Origin: Planctomycetota bacterium
GTDB lineage: Bacteria; Planctomycetota; Phycisphaerae; Phycisphaerales; UBA1924
Length of the DNA: 16,078 nt
Assembly (NCBI GenBank): GCA_023432465.1
Contig: JAEYUO010000074.1
Location: 1 to 16,078, forward strand
Direction of reading: 5' to 3'
Positions 1 through 6,600 of this stretch are shown here, piece after piece. The notes beneath the pieces were generated by a model that saw nothing but the letters and a program-made list of their open reading frames with translations, had not been told where the DNA came from and searched no databases. Within the stretch, counting starts at the first letter, position 1; every line of letters starts with the position of its first letter. The translations under genes and the position numbers were made by a program.

Positions 1-523
1 GGATCGAGCCGCCCGTATCCGACCCGAGCGCCGCTGGCACAACCCCCGCCGCGACCGCCGCGGCGGACCCGCCCGACGATCCGCCCGGCACGCGGGATGG
101 GTCCCACGGATTCCGCGTCGGCCCGAACGCTGAGTTCTCGCACGAAGAGCCCATGCCGAACTCGTCCATGTTCGTCTTACCGATGACGACCGCGCCGGCG
201 TCGAGGAGCTTCTTGGCCGCGGTCGCGCTGTAGGGCGAGCGGTAGTTCTCCAGGATGCGCGAGGCGCAAGTGGTCTTGCCCCACTCCAGGCAGATGTTGT
301 CCTTCAGCGCGATCGGCACGCCCGCGAGCGGGCCGAGGTGTCCGTGCTTCGCCAGCCGCGCATCAACCCCCCGCGCCTGCGCGATCGCTTCCTGTTCAAA
401 CACCTCAAGAAACGCGTGCAGCTCCGGCTCCGTCGCCGCGGCACGATCGAGCGATGCCCGCGCGACTTCCTCCGCGCTGACCTGCTTGGCCGCGATCGCG
501 CCGGCGAGTTCTGTGACGGTCAT
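1..523 (-). CDS. gatA: Asp-tRNA(Asn)/Glu-tRNA(Gln) amidotransferase subunit A, 3' end missing
   Basis: Catalytic amidase subunit of the GatCAB complex. It releases ammonia from glutamine so that misacylated Glu-tRNA(Gln) (or Asp-tRNA(Asn)) is converted to the amidated form in the cytoplasm. The visible 174 residues start at the ATG whose complement lies at 521-523 and run off the left edge, so more than half of the usual roughly 480-residue protein is missing. The amidase-signature Ser-cisSer-Lys triad is visible: lysine in ALKDN (K74), the GGSSGGSAAAVA loop (S149 as the cis-serine, by spacing against characterised GatA) and SDTGGSI (nucleophile S173). The motif IGKTNMDEFGMGSS (114-127) is also typical of GatA. 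No strong Shine-Dalgarno precedes the ATG. No gatC or gatB is seen on the visible side, so they are either downstream beyond the edge or elsewhere. Identification is secure and only the 3' end is unknown. Confidence 0.96.
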   Translation of the reverse strand, partial: MTVTELAGAIAAKQVSAEEVARASLDRAAATEPELHAFLEVFEQEAIAQARGVDARLAKHGHLGPLAGVPIALKDNICLEWGKTTCASRILENYRSPYSATAAKKLLDAGAVVIGKTNMDEFGMGSSCENSAFGPTRNPWDPSRVPGGSSGGSAAAVAAGVVPAALGSDTGGSI

Positions 524-570
524 ATCAAGTGGCGTTGGGGGCACGGGGCAAGAATAGCAGGGTTCATCAG

Positions 571-593
571 AGCCCCGAGCGCAAGCGAGTGGG
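571..593. repeat. Short GAGCGCAAGCGAG intergenic motif
   Basis: The segment contains GAGCGCAAGCGAG, a mirror-like GAGCG...GCGAG arrangement preceded by a C-run. I associate very similar 'ccgagcgcaagcgag' strings with dispersed intergenic repeats in planctomycete genomes, but only one copy is visible here, so repeat status is inference from memory. Confidence 0.35.
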
Positions 594-721
594 TGGTGAC
601 GGCGATGCGAGAAGGCTGGCTCGATCGCTCAAGAGCATCACACGCTGCTCCATCTGCTTCACGCATGGTTCTGGCACGACTTCGTTTGCTTCGAAGCCGC
701 GTTCTGCACTCCCGTGCGACC

Positions 722-800
722 CAGTGCGCTTCCGCGTTTCCATCCCCGCCTTCCTCTGCGCCACTCCGCGCTCTCCGCGGGCTCTGCGTTCAATCCGGTT
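722..800. repeat. CTCTGCG/CTCCGCG-type dispersed intergenic repeat
   Basis: The segment is a degenerate run of near-repeats of CTCTGCG, CTCCGCG and CTCTCCGCG, ending in TCTGCGTTCAATC. Read on the other strand it resembles the 'AACGCAGAG..CGCGGAG..GCGCAGAG' low-complexity sequence found between genes in many planctomycete, verrucomicrobial and cyanobacterial genomes. It lies just downstream of the leftward lipoprotein gene (stop at 813-815). The repeat character is visible in the sequence. Its dispersed nature is from general recollection. Confidence 0.45.
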
Positions 801-812
801 CTTTCGTGGCCC

Positions 813-1205
813 TCACTGTTTCAACTGCACCCGCACCGCGCCGTCATCGTTCTGTGTCGCCTCGAAGAATGTCACGCCCGGCGGCAGGTCCATCGTGAAT
901 GGCGCGGACGTGTTCGGCATCGAATCGATCGACACGAACACCGAGCCCGCCTTGTCGGATGCACGCACCGGCCCGATGAAGCTCCGGTCGCCGGGCCCCA
1001 GTCGCTTGTTCGCCGCAACGACCGACTTCTCGCCGATCCCGTGCGCACGCGTCACGAGCTGCACGAACACCGGGTTGGGCGTCCGGTTCGTGATGTCCGC
1101 GGCGTAATCCGCCTGACATCCCACCAGCCCGCCCAGCATCGCCGCGGCGGCTCCGATCGCCAGAACACCCTTCCTCCATCCGCGTCGCTGCTGGCTCGCC
1201 ATCAT
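813..1205 (-). CDS. Small lipoprotein of unknown function
   Basis: A 130-residue protein that I do not assign to a named family. It begins with a positively charged n-region (QQRRGWRKG), an Ala/Gly-rich hydrophobic core and a lipobox LVGC with the acylated cysteine at about residue 30, so it should be an anchored periplasmic or outer-membrane lipoprotein. The mature part (ADITNRTPNPVFVQLV onward) is compact, with alternating beta-type segments and a C-terminal strand ending in VRVQLKQ. This suggests a small beta-sandwich, which is inference only. I favour the ATG at 1205 because GGAG (complement of 1212-1215) sits six bases upstream. ATGs at 1217 and 1202 are also in frame. It is transcribed leftward, divergent from the PTPS-family gene, and is probably its own unit. 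Confidence 0.72.
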   Translation of the reverse strand: MMASQQRRGWRKGVLAIGAAAAMLGGLVGCQADYAADITNRTPNPVFVQLVTRAHGIGEKSVVAANKRLGPGDRSFIGPVRASDKAGSVFVSIDSMPNTSAPFTMDLPPGVTFFEATQNDDGAVRVQLKQ

Positions 1206-1346
1206 GACCCGCTCCATTCGTTGTTAGTGTCGCCTTACATGATACCACCGAGGCCACCTGTGCGTTGCGGCCCGGCCGCGGCCCTTTGCGCCGTCTTTGC
1301 ACGCGCATTCAGCAACCTTCTCCGGGGCCTTCCCTACGATCCGCCC

Positions 1347-1721
1347 GTGTACGAGATCACCATCGAAGATGAGTTCTGCGCTGCCCATGCGATCGTGATC
1401 CGCGGCGAGCGCGAGCCTGTCCATGGCCACAACTGGAAAGTCAGTGTCACCGTCGCGGGCGAGGGCTTGGATCGGGATGGTCTGCTCCTGGACTTCCACG
1501 CTCTCGAAAAGACGGTGCGCGAGATTCTGAGCCCGTTCCGCAACAACGACCTGAACGCCACCCCCCCGTTCGACCGTATCAACCCGACGGCCGAGCTTGT
1601 CGCCAAGCACATCGCGGATCGGGTAAACGAATGGTTGACACCCCAATATAAGGGGTGTCTGCGCGCTAACGCGGTGCGCGTGACCGAGGCGCCCGGCTGC
1701 AGCGTCGTCTACAGGCCCTGA
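1347..1721 (+). CDS. 6-pyruvoyl-tetrahydropterin synthase / 6-carboxytetrahydropterin synthase (QueD) family enzyme
   Basis: A 124-residue T-fold protein of the PTPS/QueD family. These zinc enzymes act on 7,8-dihydroneopterin triphosphate in queuosine, biopterin or folate routes. Visible landmarks are FCAAH (zinc ligand H14), HGHNW (zinc ligands H26 and H28), LLLDF (46-50), NPTAE (79-83) and the C-terminal VRVTEAPGC with E114. The QueD catalytic cysteine four residues before HGH is absent (R22). Instead E23 lies three residues before it, giving the ExxHGH arrangement reported for PTPS-III, which can supply 6-hydroxymethylpterin for folate. The usual Asp-His pair before the 'LN' motif also appears replaced by R65-N66. 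I chose GTG 1347 because homologues begin at this YEITIEDEF strand. An ATG at 1239 would add 36 low-complexity residues, and neither start has a clear Shine-Dalgarno. The stop is 9 bases before ppk1, so co-transcription is likely. The family is firm and the exact substrate is not. Confidence 0.88.
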   Translation: MYEITIEDEFCAAHAIVIRGEREPVHGHNWKVSVTVAGEGLDRDGLLLDFHALEKTVREILSPFRNNDLNATPPFDRINPTAELVAKHIADRVNEWLTPQYKGCLRANAVRVTEAPGCSVVYRP

Positions 1722-1730
1722 CCTGCCCCG

Positions 1731-4082
1731 ATGGGACGGCCGATAGATCAGTGTGTCCGGCACCCGGCCGGACGGAGGAACAGCAGAAACGTGAGCGTCG
1801 TCGATCGAACATCCAGCGGCAGGCCCGAGAGTGGGGGGGGCGGGGGGGGTGGGGAGGCCGGCCTGAGGCTCTCGGACAAGCCCGCCGAGTCGGCGGGGGG
1901 GATCGCTGCGCTGACCTCGCAGCTCCCGCTGCGGCCGGATGTGTTCGAGGGTTCGACGTACCTGAACCGGGATCTGTCCTGGCTGGAGTTCAACCGGCGC
2001 GTGCTGAACCTCGCGCTGGATGAGCGGACCCCCCTGCTCGAGCGGGTGCGGTTCCTGGCGATCTTCTCTTCCAACCTCGATGAGTTTGTGATGAAGCGGG
2101 TCGGGCTGCTGACGCGGCGGATCCGGCTTGGCGTGGGCGCGCCCGATCAGGACGGCGTGCCCGCGGCCGTGCTGCTCGCGGCGATGCGCAAGACCATCCG
2201 CGAGATGCAGGCGACGCAGACCGAGTGCTACGAGCGGACGATCCGGCCTGCGCTGGAGGCCGAGGGCATCGCGATCGTCGATTACGACACGCTGCCGAAG
2301 GAAGACCGGCGGATGCTCCGGCAGTGGTACCGCAAGAATGTCTTCCCGGTCCTGACGCCGCTGTCGGTCGATCCGGGGCATCGATTCCCGTTCATCTCCA
2401 ACCTGTCGCGGAACCTGGGCGTGCTTCTGGCCGAGCCGGGCGCGAGCGCCGACACCGAGCCGCTGTTTGCGCGGGTCAAGGTCCCCAGCGTGCTGCCGCA
2501 GTGGATCCGGATCCCCGATGCGGCGGATGAGGGTCTTTCGCTCCGTACGAACCCCAGCGCGGGTGGCGGCCGCGGGCGGTATGTGTCGCTGCGCGACATC
2601 ATCCACAACAACCTCGATGACCTCTTCCCGGGGATGAAGCTGGTGGAGGTGGTGGCGTTCCGCGTGACGCGCGACTCGGAGAGCGCGGTTGAGGAAGAGG
2701 ATGCGGAGAACCTGCTCGAGCAGGTGGAGGAGACGCTGAAGAAGCGCCGCTTCGCAGCGCCGGTGCGCGTGGAGATCGGGCCGAGCCCCTCGCCGCAGAT
2801 CGTCGAGCAGCTCGCCGGTGAGTTGAAGATCGATCCGTCAAACTTCGATGAGCGGCCGGGTTTGCTGGACTACACCACGCTGACGGAGATCGCCGACCTC
2901 GAACGGCCGGACCTGAAGTGGCGGCGCTGGCAGGGCGTTGTGCCCTCGCGATTGGCCGAGTCTTCCGGGGACATCTTCAGCGTGATCCGGCATGGCGATG
3001 TGCTGGTGCACCACCCGTTTGATTCGTTCCAGGCGTCGGCGGAGCGGTTCATTCTGGAGGCGTCGCGCGACCCGGATGTGCTGGCGATCAAGCAGACGAT
3101 CTATCGCACGAGCAAGGATTCGCCGTTCGTTGCGTCGCTGGTACGGGCCGCGGAAGCCGGCAAGCAGGTCGCGGTGCTGATCGAGCTTCGGGCGCGGTTT
3201 GATGAGCAGTCCAACGTGCGGCTGGCGAGGATCCTGGAGAAGGCGGGCGCGCACGTCGCGTACGGCGTGATCGGCTACAAGACGCACTGCAAGGCCGCGC
3301 TGGTCGTGCGGCGCGAGCAGGACGGTCTGCGGTCCTACACGCACCTGGGCACGGGCAACTACCACCCGCGCACCGCGCAGCTGTACACCGACCTCGGTCT
3401 ATTCACGTGCGATCCGGCGATCGCTGAAGATGTGGCGGAGCTGTTCAACTTCCTCACGGGACGATCGCGACTGGATACGTATGAGACGCTGCTCGTCGCG
3501 CCGCTGAACATGAAGCGGCGGTTCATCGAGATGATCTCGCGCGAGGCGGAGCTGGCACGCATGCACGCCGCGGGGCGGTCCCCCGTGGGCGGGCGGATCA
3601 TCGCGAAGATGAACTCGTTCGCGGATACGGAAGTGGCCGCCGCGCTCTATGAAGCATCGTGCGCGGGGGCGAAGATCACGCTGTATGTCCGCGGCTTCTG
3701 CTGCCTGCGCCCCGGCGTGCCGGGTTTGTCAGAGAACATCCGCGTCGTGAGCGTCGTGGGCCGGTTCCTTGAGCACTCGCGCATCTTCCACTTCGGCGCG
3801 GGGCACGAGGATCCGCTCGATGGCGAGTGGTACATCGCCAGCGCGGACTGGATGTATCGCAATCTGAACAACCGCGTGGAATCGGCCGCGCCCGTGCAGA
3901 CACGCGCGGCCCGCGCGAAGCTGGCCCGGATTCTGGAGATCATGTCGCGCGATCGACGCGGCGCATCGGAGCTTCTGCCCGATGGCAGCTACATCGCGCT
4001 GCGTCCGCCGACGGATGCGGCGGAGGATTCGCCGGAGATCCTGGGGACGTTCGAGTCTCTCATGCGCGAAGCGCGGCACTGA
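1731..4082 (+). CDS. ppk1: Polyphosphate kinase 1
   Basis: Makes polyphosphate reversibly from ATP through a phosphohistidine intermediate. It usually works as a membrane-associated oligomer and acts in stress and phosphate storage. Up to 783 residues, against about 690 for E. coli PPK. The core begins at YLNRDLSWLEFNRRVLNLAL, near residue 82. The phosphorylated histidine is in YGVIGYKTHCK (H519), followed by THLGTGNYHPRTAQLYTDLG. The second conserved histidine region is FLEHSRIFHF (H682), then the SADWMYRNLNNRVE signature. Numbering is from ATG 1731, the longest frame, which has no Shine-Dalgarno. The in-frame GTG at 1791 has GGAGG at 1774-1778, 12 bases upstream, and may be the real start. 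The first 60-70 residues are not conserved and include a run of seven glycines encoded by two 8-G tracts. The gene follows the PTPS-family gene by 9 bases and converges on the HU gene. No adjacent ppx is visible. Confidence 0.95.
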   Translation: MGRPIDQCVRHPAGRRNSRNVSVVDRTSSGRPESGGGGGGGEAGLRLSDKPAESAGGIAALTSQLPLRPDVFEGSTYLNRDLSWLEFNRRVLNLALDERTPLLERVRFLAIFSSNLDEFVMKRVGLLTRRIRLGVGAPDQDGVPAAVLLAAMRKTIREMQATQTECYERTIRPALEAEGIAIVDYDTLPKEDRRMLRQWYRKNVFPVLTPLSVDPGHRFPFISNLSRNLGVLLAEPGASADTEPLFARVKVPSVLPQWIRIPDAADEGLSLRTNPSAGGGRGRYVSLRDIIHNNLDDLFPGMKLVEVVAFRVTRDSESAVEEEDAENLLEQVEETLKKRRFAAPVRVEIGPSPSPQIVEQLAGELKIDPSNFDERPGLLDYTTLTEIADLERPDLKWRRWQGVVPSRLAESSGDIFSVIRHGDVLVHHPFDSFQASAERFILEASRDPDVLAIKQTIYRTSKDSPFVASLVRAAEAGKQVAVLIELRARFDEQSNVRLARILEKAGAHVAYGVIGYKTHCKAALVVRREQDGLRSYTHLGTGNYHPRTAQLYTDLGLFTCDPAIAEDVAELFNFLTGRSRLDTYETLLVAPLNMKRRFIEMISREAELARMHAAGRSPVGGRIIAKMNSFADTEVAAALYEASCAGAKITLYVRGFCCLRPGVPGLSENIRVVSVVGRFLEHSRIFHFGAGHEDPLDGEWYIASADWMYRNLNNRVESAAPVQTRAARAKLARILEIMSRDRRGASELLPDGSYIALRPPTDAAEDSPEILGTFESLMREARH
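1833..1854 (+). repeat. Poly-G tracts inside the 5' end of ppk1
   Basis: Eight G (1833-1840), one C, eight G (1842-1849), one T and four G (1851-1854) lie in succession. A further run of seven G is at 1895-1901. In the ppk1 frame the first tracts encode a glycine string. Such runs are prone to slippage and could also fold as a G-quadruplex. Neither has been tested. Confidence 0.8.
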
Positions 4083-4128
4083 GGCGCGTGCGGCCGGAGC
4101 GCCCGGGCCGTCCTCAGGGCGGTTCGAT

Positions 4129-4398
4129 CTACAGTGCGCCCTTGAGTTGCGTGCTGGGCTTGAAGCCGCAGGTCATCGAAGCCTGGATCTGGATCGGGGC
4201 CTTGGTGATGGGGTTGATCCCCGTGCGGGCCGACCGCTTGCGCTTCTGGAAGGTGCCGAAGCCGACCAACGAGACCTTCTCGTCGGTTTTCAGCCCGGAG
4301 GTGATGCACTCGAGCACCGCATCAACCGCCCGGGCCGCATCCGCCTTGCTCGTCTTGAGTTCGGTGGCCACGGCGTCGATCAGTTCGCCCTTATTCAT
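4129..4398 (-). CDS. HU-family DNA-binding protein
   Basis: An 89-residue histone-like protein of the HU/IHF family that dimerises, bends DNA and compacts the nucleoid. It opens with MNKGELIDAVATELKTSKAD, followed by the family core SLVGFGTF (43-50). The beta-arm segment RKRSARTGINPITKAPIQI (53-71) carries the tip proline P63 in the GxNPxT motif that intercalates into DNA. The C-terminal part (MTCGFKPSTQLKGAL) is close to the usual AFKPGKALK ending. The start is clear: AAGGAG (complement of 4404-4409) lies five bases before the ATG. It faces clpS across a 158-base divergent spacer and converges with ppk1 across 46 bases. Whether it is HU or an IHF subunit cannot be settled by eye; the length and the absence of a partner gene favour a homodimeric HU. 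Confidence 0.93.
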   Translation of the reverse strand: MNKGELIDAVATELKTSKADAARAVDAVLECITSGLKTDEKVSLVGFGTFQKRKRSARTGINPITKAPIQIQASMTCGFKPSTQLKGAL

Positions 4399-4513
4399 CT
4401 GTGCTCCTTTCGGCCGGGGCCGGTTGGGGAGGGTTGTTGCGGGATGGCGAGGACGCCTCCGTGGAGTCCGGGCCGGAAACCGCCTGAAACCAGCCTATCA
4501 CGATCATTTCTCG

Positions 4514-4519
4514 TGTCAA
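4514..4519 (-). promoter_or_regulatory. Possible -35 element for the HU gene
   Basis: A perfect TTGACA reads leftward here, about 115 bases upstream of the HU start codon. The best -10-like string, GATAGG (complement of 4494-4499), is only 14 bases away, and at the ideal 17-base spacing the hexamer is AGGCTG, so the promoter is incomplete on sequence grounds. A CACGA...TCGTG inverted repeat overlaps this segment. Confidence 0.25.
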
Positions 4520-4543
4520 TGCGGCGGCGGGCCGGGGAGAGGG

Positions 4544-4549
4544 CATAAT
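4544..4549 (+). promoter_or_regulatory. Possible -10 element of clpS
   Basis: CATAAT, a one-mismatch match to TATAAT, ends seven bases before the clpS ATG at 4557. If it is used, transcription would begin at or next to the A of the start codon and give a leaderless mRNA. No good -35 is visible 17 bases upstream. The alternative is an upstream promoter with the GGGAGAGGG stretch (about 4535-4543) serving as a ribosome site at a long spacing of 13 bases. Confidence 0.3.
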
Positions 4550-4556
4550 TAGCGCG

Positions 4557-4928
4557 ATGACGGACACCCCGACCAAGCCCGTGGCCAGCCCGCAGACGGC
4601 CGGCAAGCCCGAGACGAAGCAGCCGTGGCTGTGGAACGTCGTGCTGCTCAATGATGAGGAGCACACGTACGACTACGTCATTCTCATGGTCCAGCAGCTC
4701 TTCCGGCACCCGCTGAACAAGGCGTTCCAGGTCGCGGAGCGTGTCGACAAGGACGGCCGCGCGATCTGCCTGACCACGCACAAGGAGCACGCCGAGCTCA
4801 AACGCGATCAGATCCACGCGTTCGGCCGCGATGAGCGGATCATGGCGTGCAAGGGGTCGATGAGCGCGATCATCGAGCCGGCGGAGTGCGGCGGGGACGA
4901 TGATGAGGACAACTCGAAGGCGGATTGA
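4557..4928 (+). CDS. clpS: ATP-dependent Clp protease adaptor ClpS
   Basis: Adaptor that binds N-degron substrates and hands them to ClpA/ClpC-ClpP for degradation in the cytoplasm. The protein is 123 residues: a disordered Pro/Thr/Lys-rich N-terminal tail (1-22), the ClpS fold (24-110) and an acidic tail (GGDDDEDNSKAD). Core motifs are WNVVLLNDEEHTYDYVI (26-42), with N32-D33 corresponding to the substrate-binding N34-D35 of E. coli, then DGRAIC (66-71), HAELKRDQI and the closing AIIEPAE. The usual histidine (E. coli H66) three residues before the GxAIC glycine is D64 here. In E. coli that histidine contacts the substrate alpha-amino group. clpA or clpC is not adjacent, and the next gene converges after only 9 bases. 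The start has no well-spaced Shine-Dalgarno, so a leaderless mRNA is possible. The family call is firm; full N-degron activity is less certain because of the substitution. Confidence 0.93.
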   Translation: MTDTPTKPVASPQTAGKPETKQPWLWNVVLLNDEEHTYDYVILMVQQLFRHPLNKAFQVAERVDKDGRAICLTTHKEHAELKRDQIHAFGRDERIMACKGSMSAIIEPAECGGDDDEDNSKAD

Positions 4929-4937
4929 TCGGGAAGA

Positions 4938-6131
4938 TCAGTTCCCCGGGAGCCGCACGCGATAGACGCGGTAGGGCTCGACGGGCCACTGACCATCCAG
5001 GCTGAACATGGGCGTGCGGTGGATCTGGCTGGTTGTGAAGTACAGCCATCGGCCGGGGGCGGCGCGTGCATCTTGCGGCACGGGCCCGGCGGGGCCGATC
5101 GCCAGAGAGTCGGGCCAACTGATGCGTGGGTCGCGGGCGAGGGTGAGGAGGTTGCCGCGCGGGTCGCGCCGGACGATGGCATCGTGCTCCAGGGCGGTGA
5201 AGTAGATGTTGCCGAGACGGTCGGCCTCCATGCCGTCGGTGACGACGCTCTTGCCGAGACTCTGCACCGAATCCTCCAGTTGCCACTCACTGGTGTAAGG
5301 GGAGGTGAGCAGCCGGGTGCTGATGCGGAAGAGACGGTTGTCGGTGAGGGACTGCCAGTAGAGCCAGTTGTTGCGGGAGTCGAGTGCGAGGCCGTCGGAG
5401 TGCACGCGTGGCGGCTGGCCGCTCCCGCCCAGGCGCAGCTCGCGGCCCTCGATGATGGGCACGAAGTCCTGCTGCGCCTGGGTGGACTCGTGGTTGGCGA
5501 GCACACGCCGCGATGAGCCGGTCGAGAGATCAACGACGACGATCGCGCCTAGACCGGAATCGGTGATGAAGGCGTGGTTGGTCGTCGTATCGACCCGCAC
5601 ATCGTTCAGGTAGCTGCGTTCGGGGGCGATATCGGAATCGAAGCGGATGATGCGGGCGACCGTGTTGGAGGCAAGGTCGATCTCGATGAGCTTGGGCCCG
5701 CCGCCGGCGTGGCGCAGGACCATGTCGAGCTTGGGCGCGGCGGGGTCGAGCACCCAGAGGCGGTCGCGGTCATCGATGTGCACGCTCTGCACGCAGACGA
5801 AGACATCGCCCATGGGCGGGTTGAAGAGGTCGTCGTTGAACTGGTTCCACGCGGCATCCGGAAACGGGATCAACGAGCCGTCGGCCAGCAGCTCGCCGAC
5901 GGCCATCTCGTAGCGTCCGCCCCAGCGAGGGAAGTTGACGAACACGCGGCCGCGGGAGGAGACGGCGACGCCCGTGACCTGCTGCTCCGGGAGCACGGCG
6001 ACCTCGACGAGCTCAGCGCGGATGGGCGCGGGGACATCGAAGCCGGTGCAGGTCCTGGGGGAGCAGGCGGGGAGGAGGGCGGCGGCGGTCGCGAAACCGA
6101 GGCAGGCCGCGACGAATCGGTTGATGCGCAT
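4938..6131 (-). CDS. Royal-jelly/L-dopachrome-tautomerase-related (MRJP/Yellow family) lipoprotein
   Basis: A 397-residue exported protein. An N-terminal signal segment (RFVAACLGFATAAALLPAC) ends in a lipobox-like LPAC with the cysteine at residue 23, so membrane anchoring is likely. The rest matches the MRJP/Yellow beta-propeller family: RLWVLDPAAPK, then PKLIEIDLASN, the strong block SYLNDVRVD with AFITDSGLGAIVVVDLSTG, an HSDGLALD segment, and YWQSLTDNRLFRI with SVVTDGMEADRLGNIY toward the C-terminus. Bacterial members are commonly labelled L-dopachrome tautomerase-related, but their substrates are largely unknown, so I do not assign a reaction. The start at 6131 is chosen because the signal peptide begins there; an open frame extends upstream to 6389 but overlaps rnpA and is not plausible. 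It converges on clpS across 9 bases and diverges from rnpA across 58 bases. Confidence 0.87.
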   Translation of the reverse strand: MRINRFVAACLGFATAAALLPACSPRTCTGFDVPAPIRAELVEVAVLPEQQVTGVAVSSRGRVFVNFPRWGGRYEMAVGELLADGSLIPFPDAAWNQFNDDLFNPPMGDVFVCVQSVHIDDRDRLWVLDPAAPKLDMVLRHAGGGPKLIEIDLASNTVARIIRFDSDIAPERSYLNDVRVDTTTNHAFITDSGLGAIVVVDLSTGSSRRVLANHESTQAQQDFVPIIEGRELRLGGSGQPPRVHSDGLALDSRNNWLYWQSLTDNRLFRISTRLLTSPYTSEWQLEDSVQSLGKSVVTDGMEADRLGNIYFTALEHDAIVRRDPRGNLLTLARDPRISWPDSLAIGPAGPVPQDARAAPGRWLYFTTSQIHRTPMFSLDGQWPVEPYRVYRVRLPGN

Positions 6132-6189
6132 GGAAGATGGTACGGATGGGATCGGCACATCGAACCAGCGGGAGCTAACCTGTTCAGGC

Positions 6190-6600
6190 GTGCCTGAAGA
6201 GACCTTCCATTTCCGCCAGCGGCACCGGCTGAGCCATGCCCGGGAGTTCGCCGCGGCGTTTGAGGCGAAGGTCCGCAAGACCCGGGGGCCGATCACGATC
6301 TTCACGCTTCCCAATGAGCTGGGGCACTGCCGGCTGGGGCTGTCGGTGGGGTCGCGCGTGGGGAACGCGGTGATGCGGAACCGGATCAAGCGGCTGCTTC
6401 GCGAGGCATTCCGGCTGGAGCAGCACGAACTGGCGGCGATCGGCGGTTACGACCTGGTCGTCTCAGTGCGTCCCCACGCTGGCGGGCGAACATTGCCGCT
6501 GCCGCAGTACCGGAAGATGATGGTCGAGCTGGTGCGCGAGGCCGATGCGGAATGGGGGAGGCGAAGGCGCCGGCTTGCGGCCCCCGAGGCGAACGGGTGA
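6190..6600 (+). CDS. rnpA: Ribonuclease P protein component
   Basis: Protein subunit of RNase P, which with the RNA subunit removes 5' leaders from pre-tRNAs. The protein is 136 residues, slightly long because of an Arg-rich C-terminal tail (EWGRRRRRLAAPEANG). Diagnostic features are the RHRLSHAREFAAAFEAK N-terminal segment, LGLSVGSRVGNAVMRNRIKRLLREAFR (49-75) with the RNR box (63-65) that contacts the RNA, and YDLVVSVRP (87-95). GTG 6190 is the best start because it leaves the normal short stretch before the RHRL segment. A GCGGGAG lies upstream (6168-6174) but at a long spacing. Its last base is shared with the yidD start codon (TGATG). rpmH, which normally precedes rnpA, is not found upstream; the MRJP-family gene lies there on the other strand. 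Confidence 0.94.
   Translation: MPEETFHFRQRHRLSHAREFAAAFEAKVRKTRGPITIFTLPNELGHCRLGLSVGSRVGNAVMRNRIKRLLREAFRLEQHELAAIGGYDLVVSVRPHAGGRTLPLPQYRKMMVELVREADAEWGRRRRRLAAPEANG

Larger units (their letters stand above)
524..812. other. Gene-free stretch between gatA and the lipoprotein gene
   Basis: These 289 bases hold no convincing gene. Reading frames through them on both strands are arginine/serine-rich and lack recognisable domains. The stretch contains two short repeat-like segments (571-593 and about 722-800, listed separately). Any promoter for leftward gatA transcription should lie here, but I do not see a clear -35/-10 pair. Confidence 0.6.

Noticed and set aside
529..1107. Plus-strand frames through the gene-free stretch and the lipoprotein gene
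   Set aside because: They run antisense to a lipoprotein with a convincing signal peptide and through low-complexity repeat sequence. No start signal is present.
1224..2606. 460-codon minus-strand open frame over the PTPS-family gene and ppk1
   Set aside because: An antisense shadow of two strongly conserved genes, Arg/Pro/His-rich with no domain.
4083..4128. Terminator between ppk1 and the HU gene
   Set aside because: Only short, imperfect GCCC/GGGC pairings are visible and there is no T-tract.
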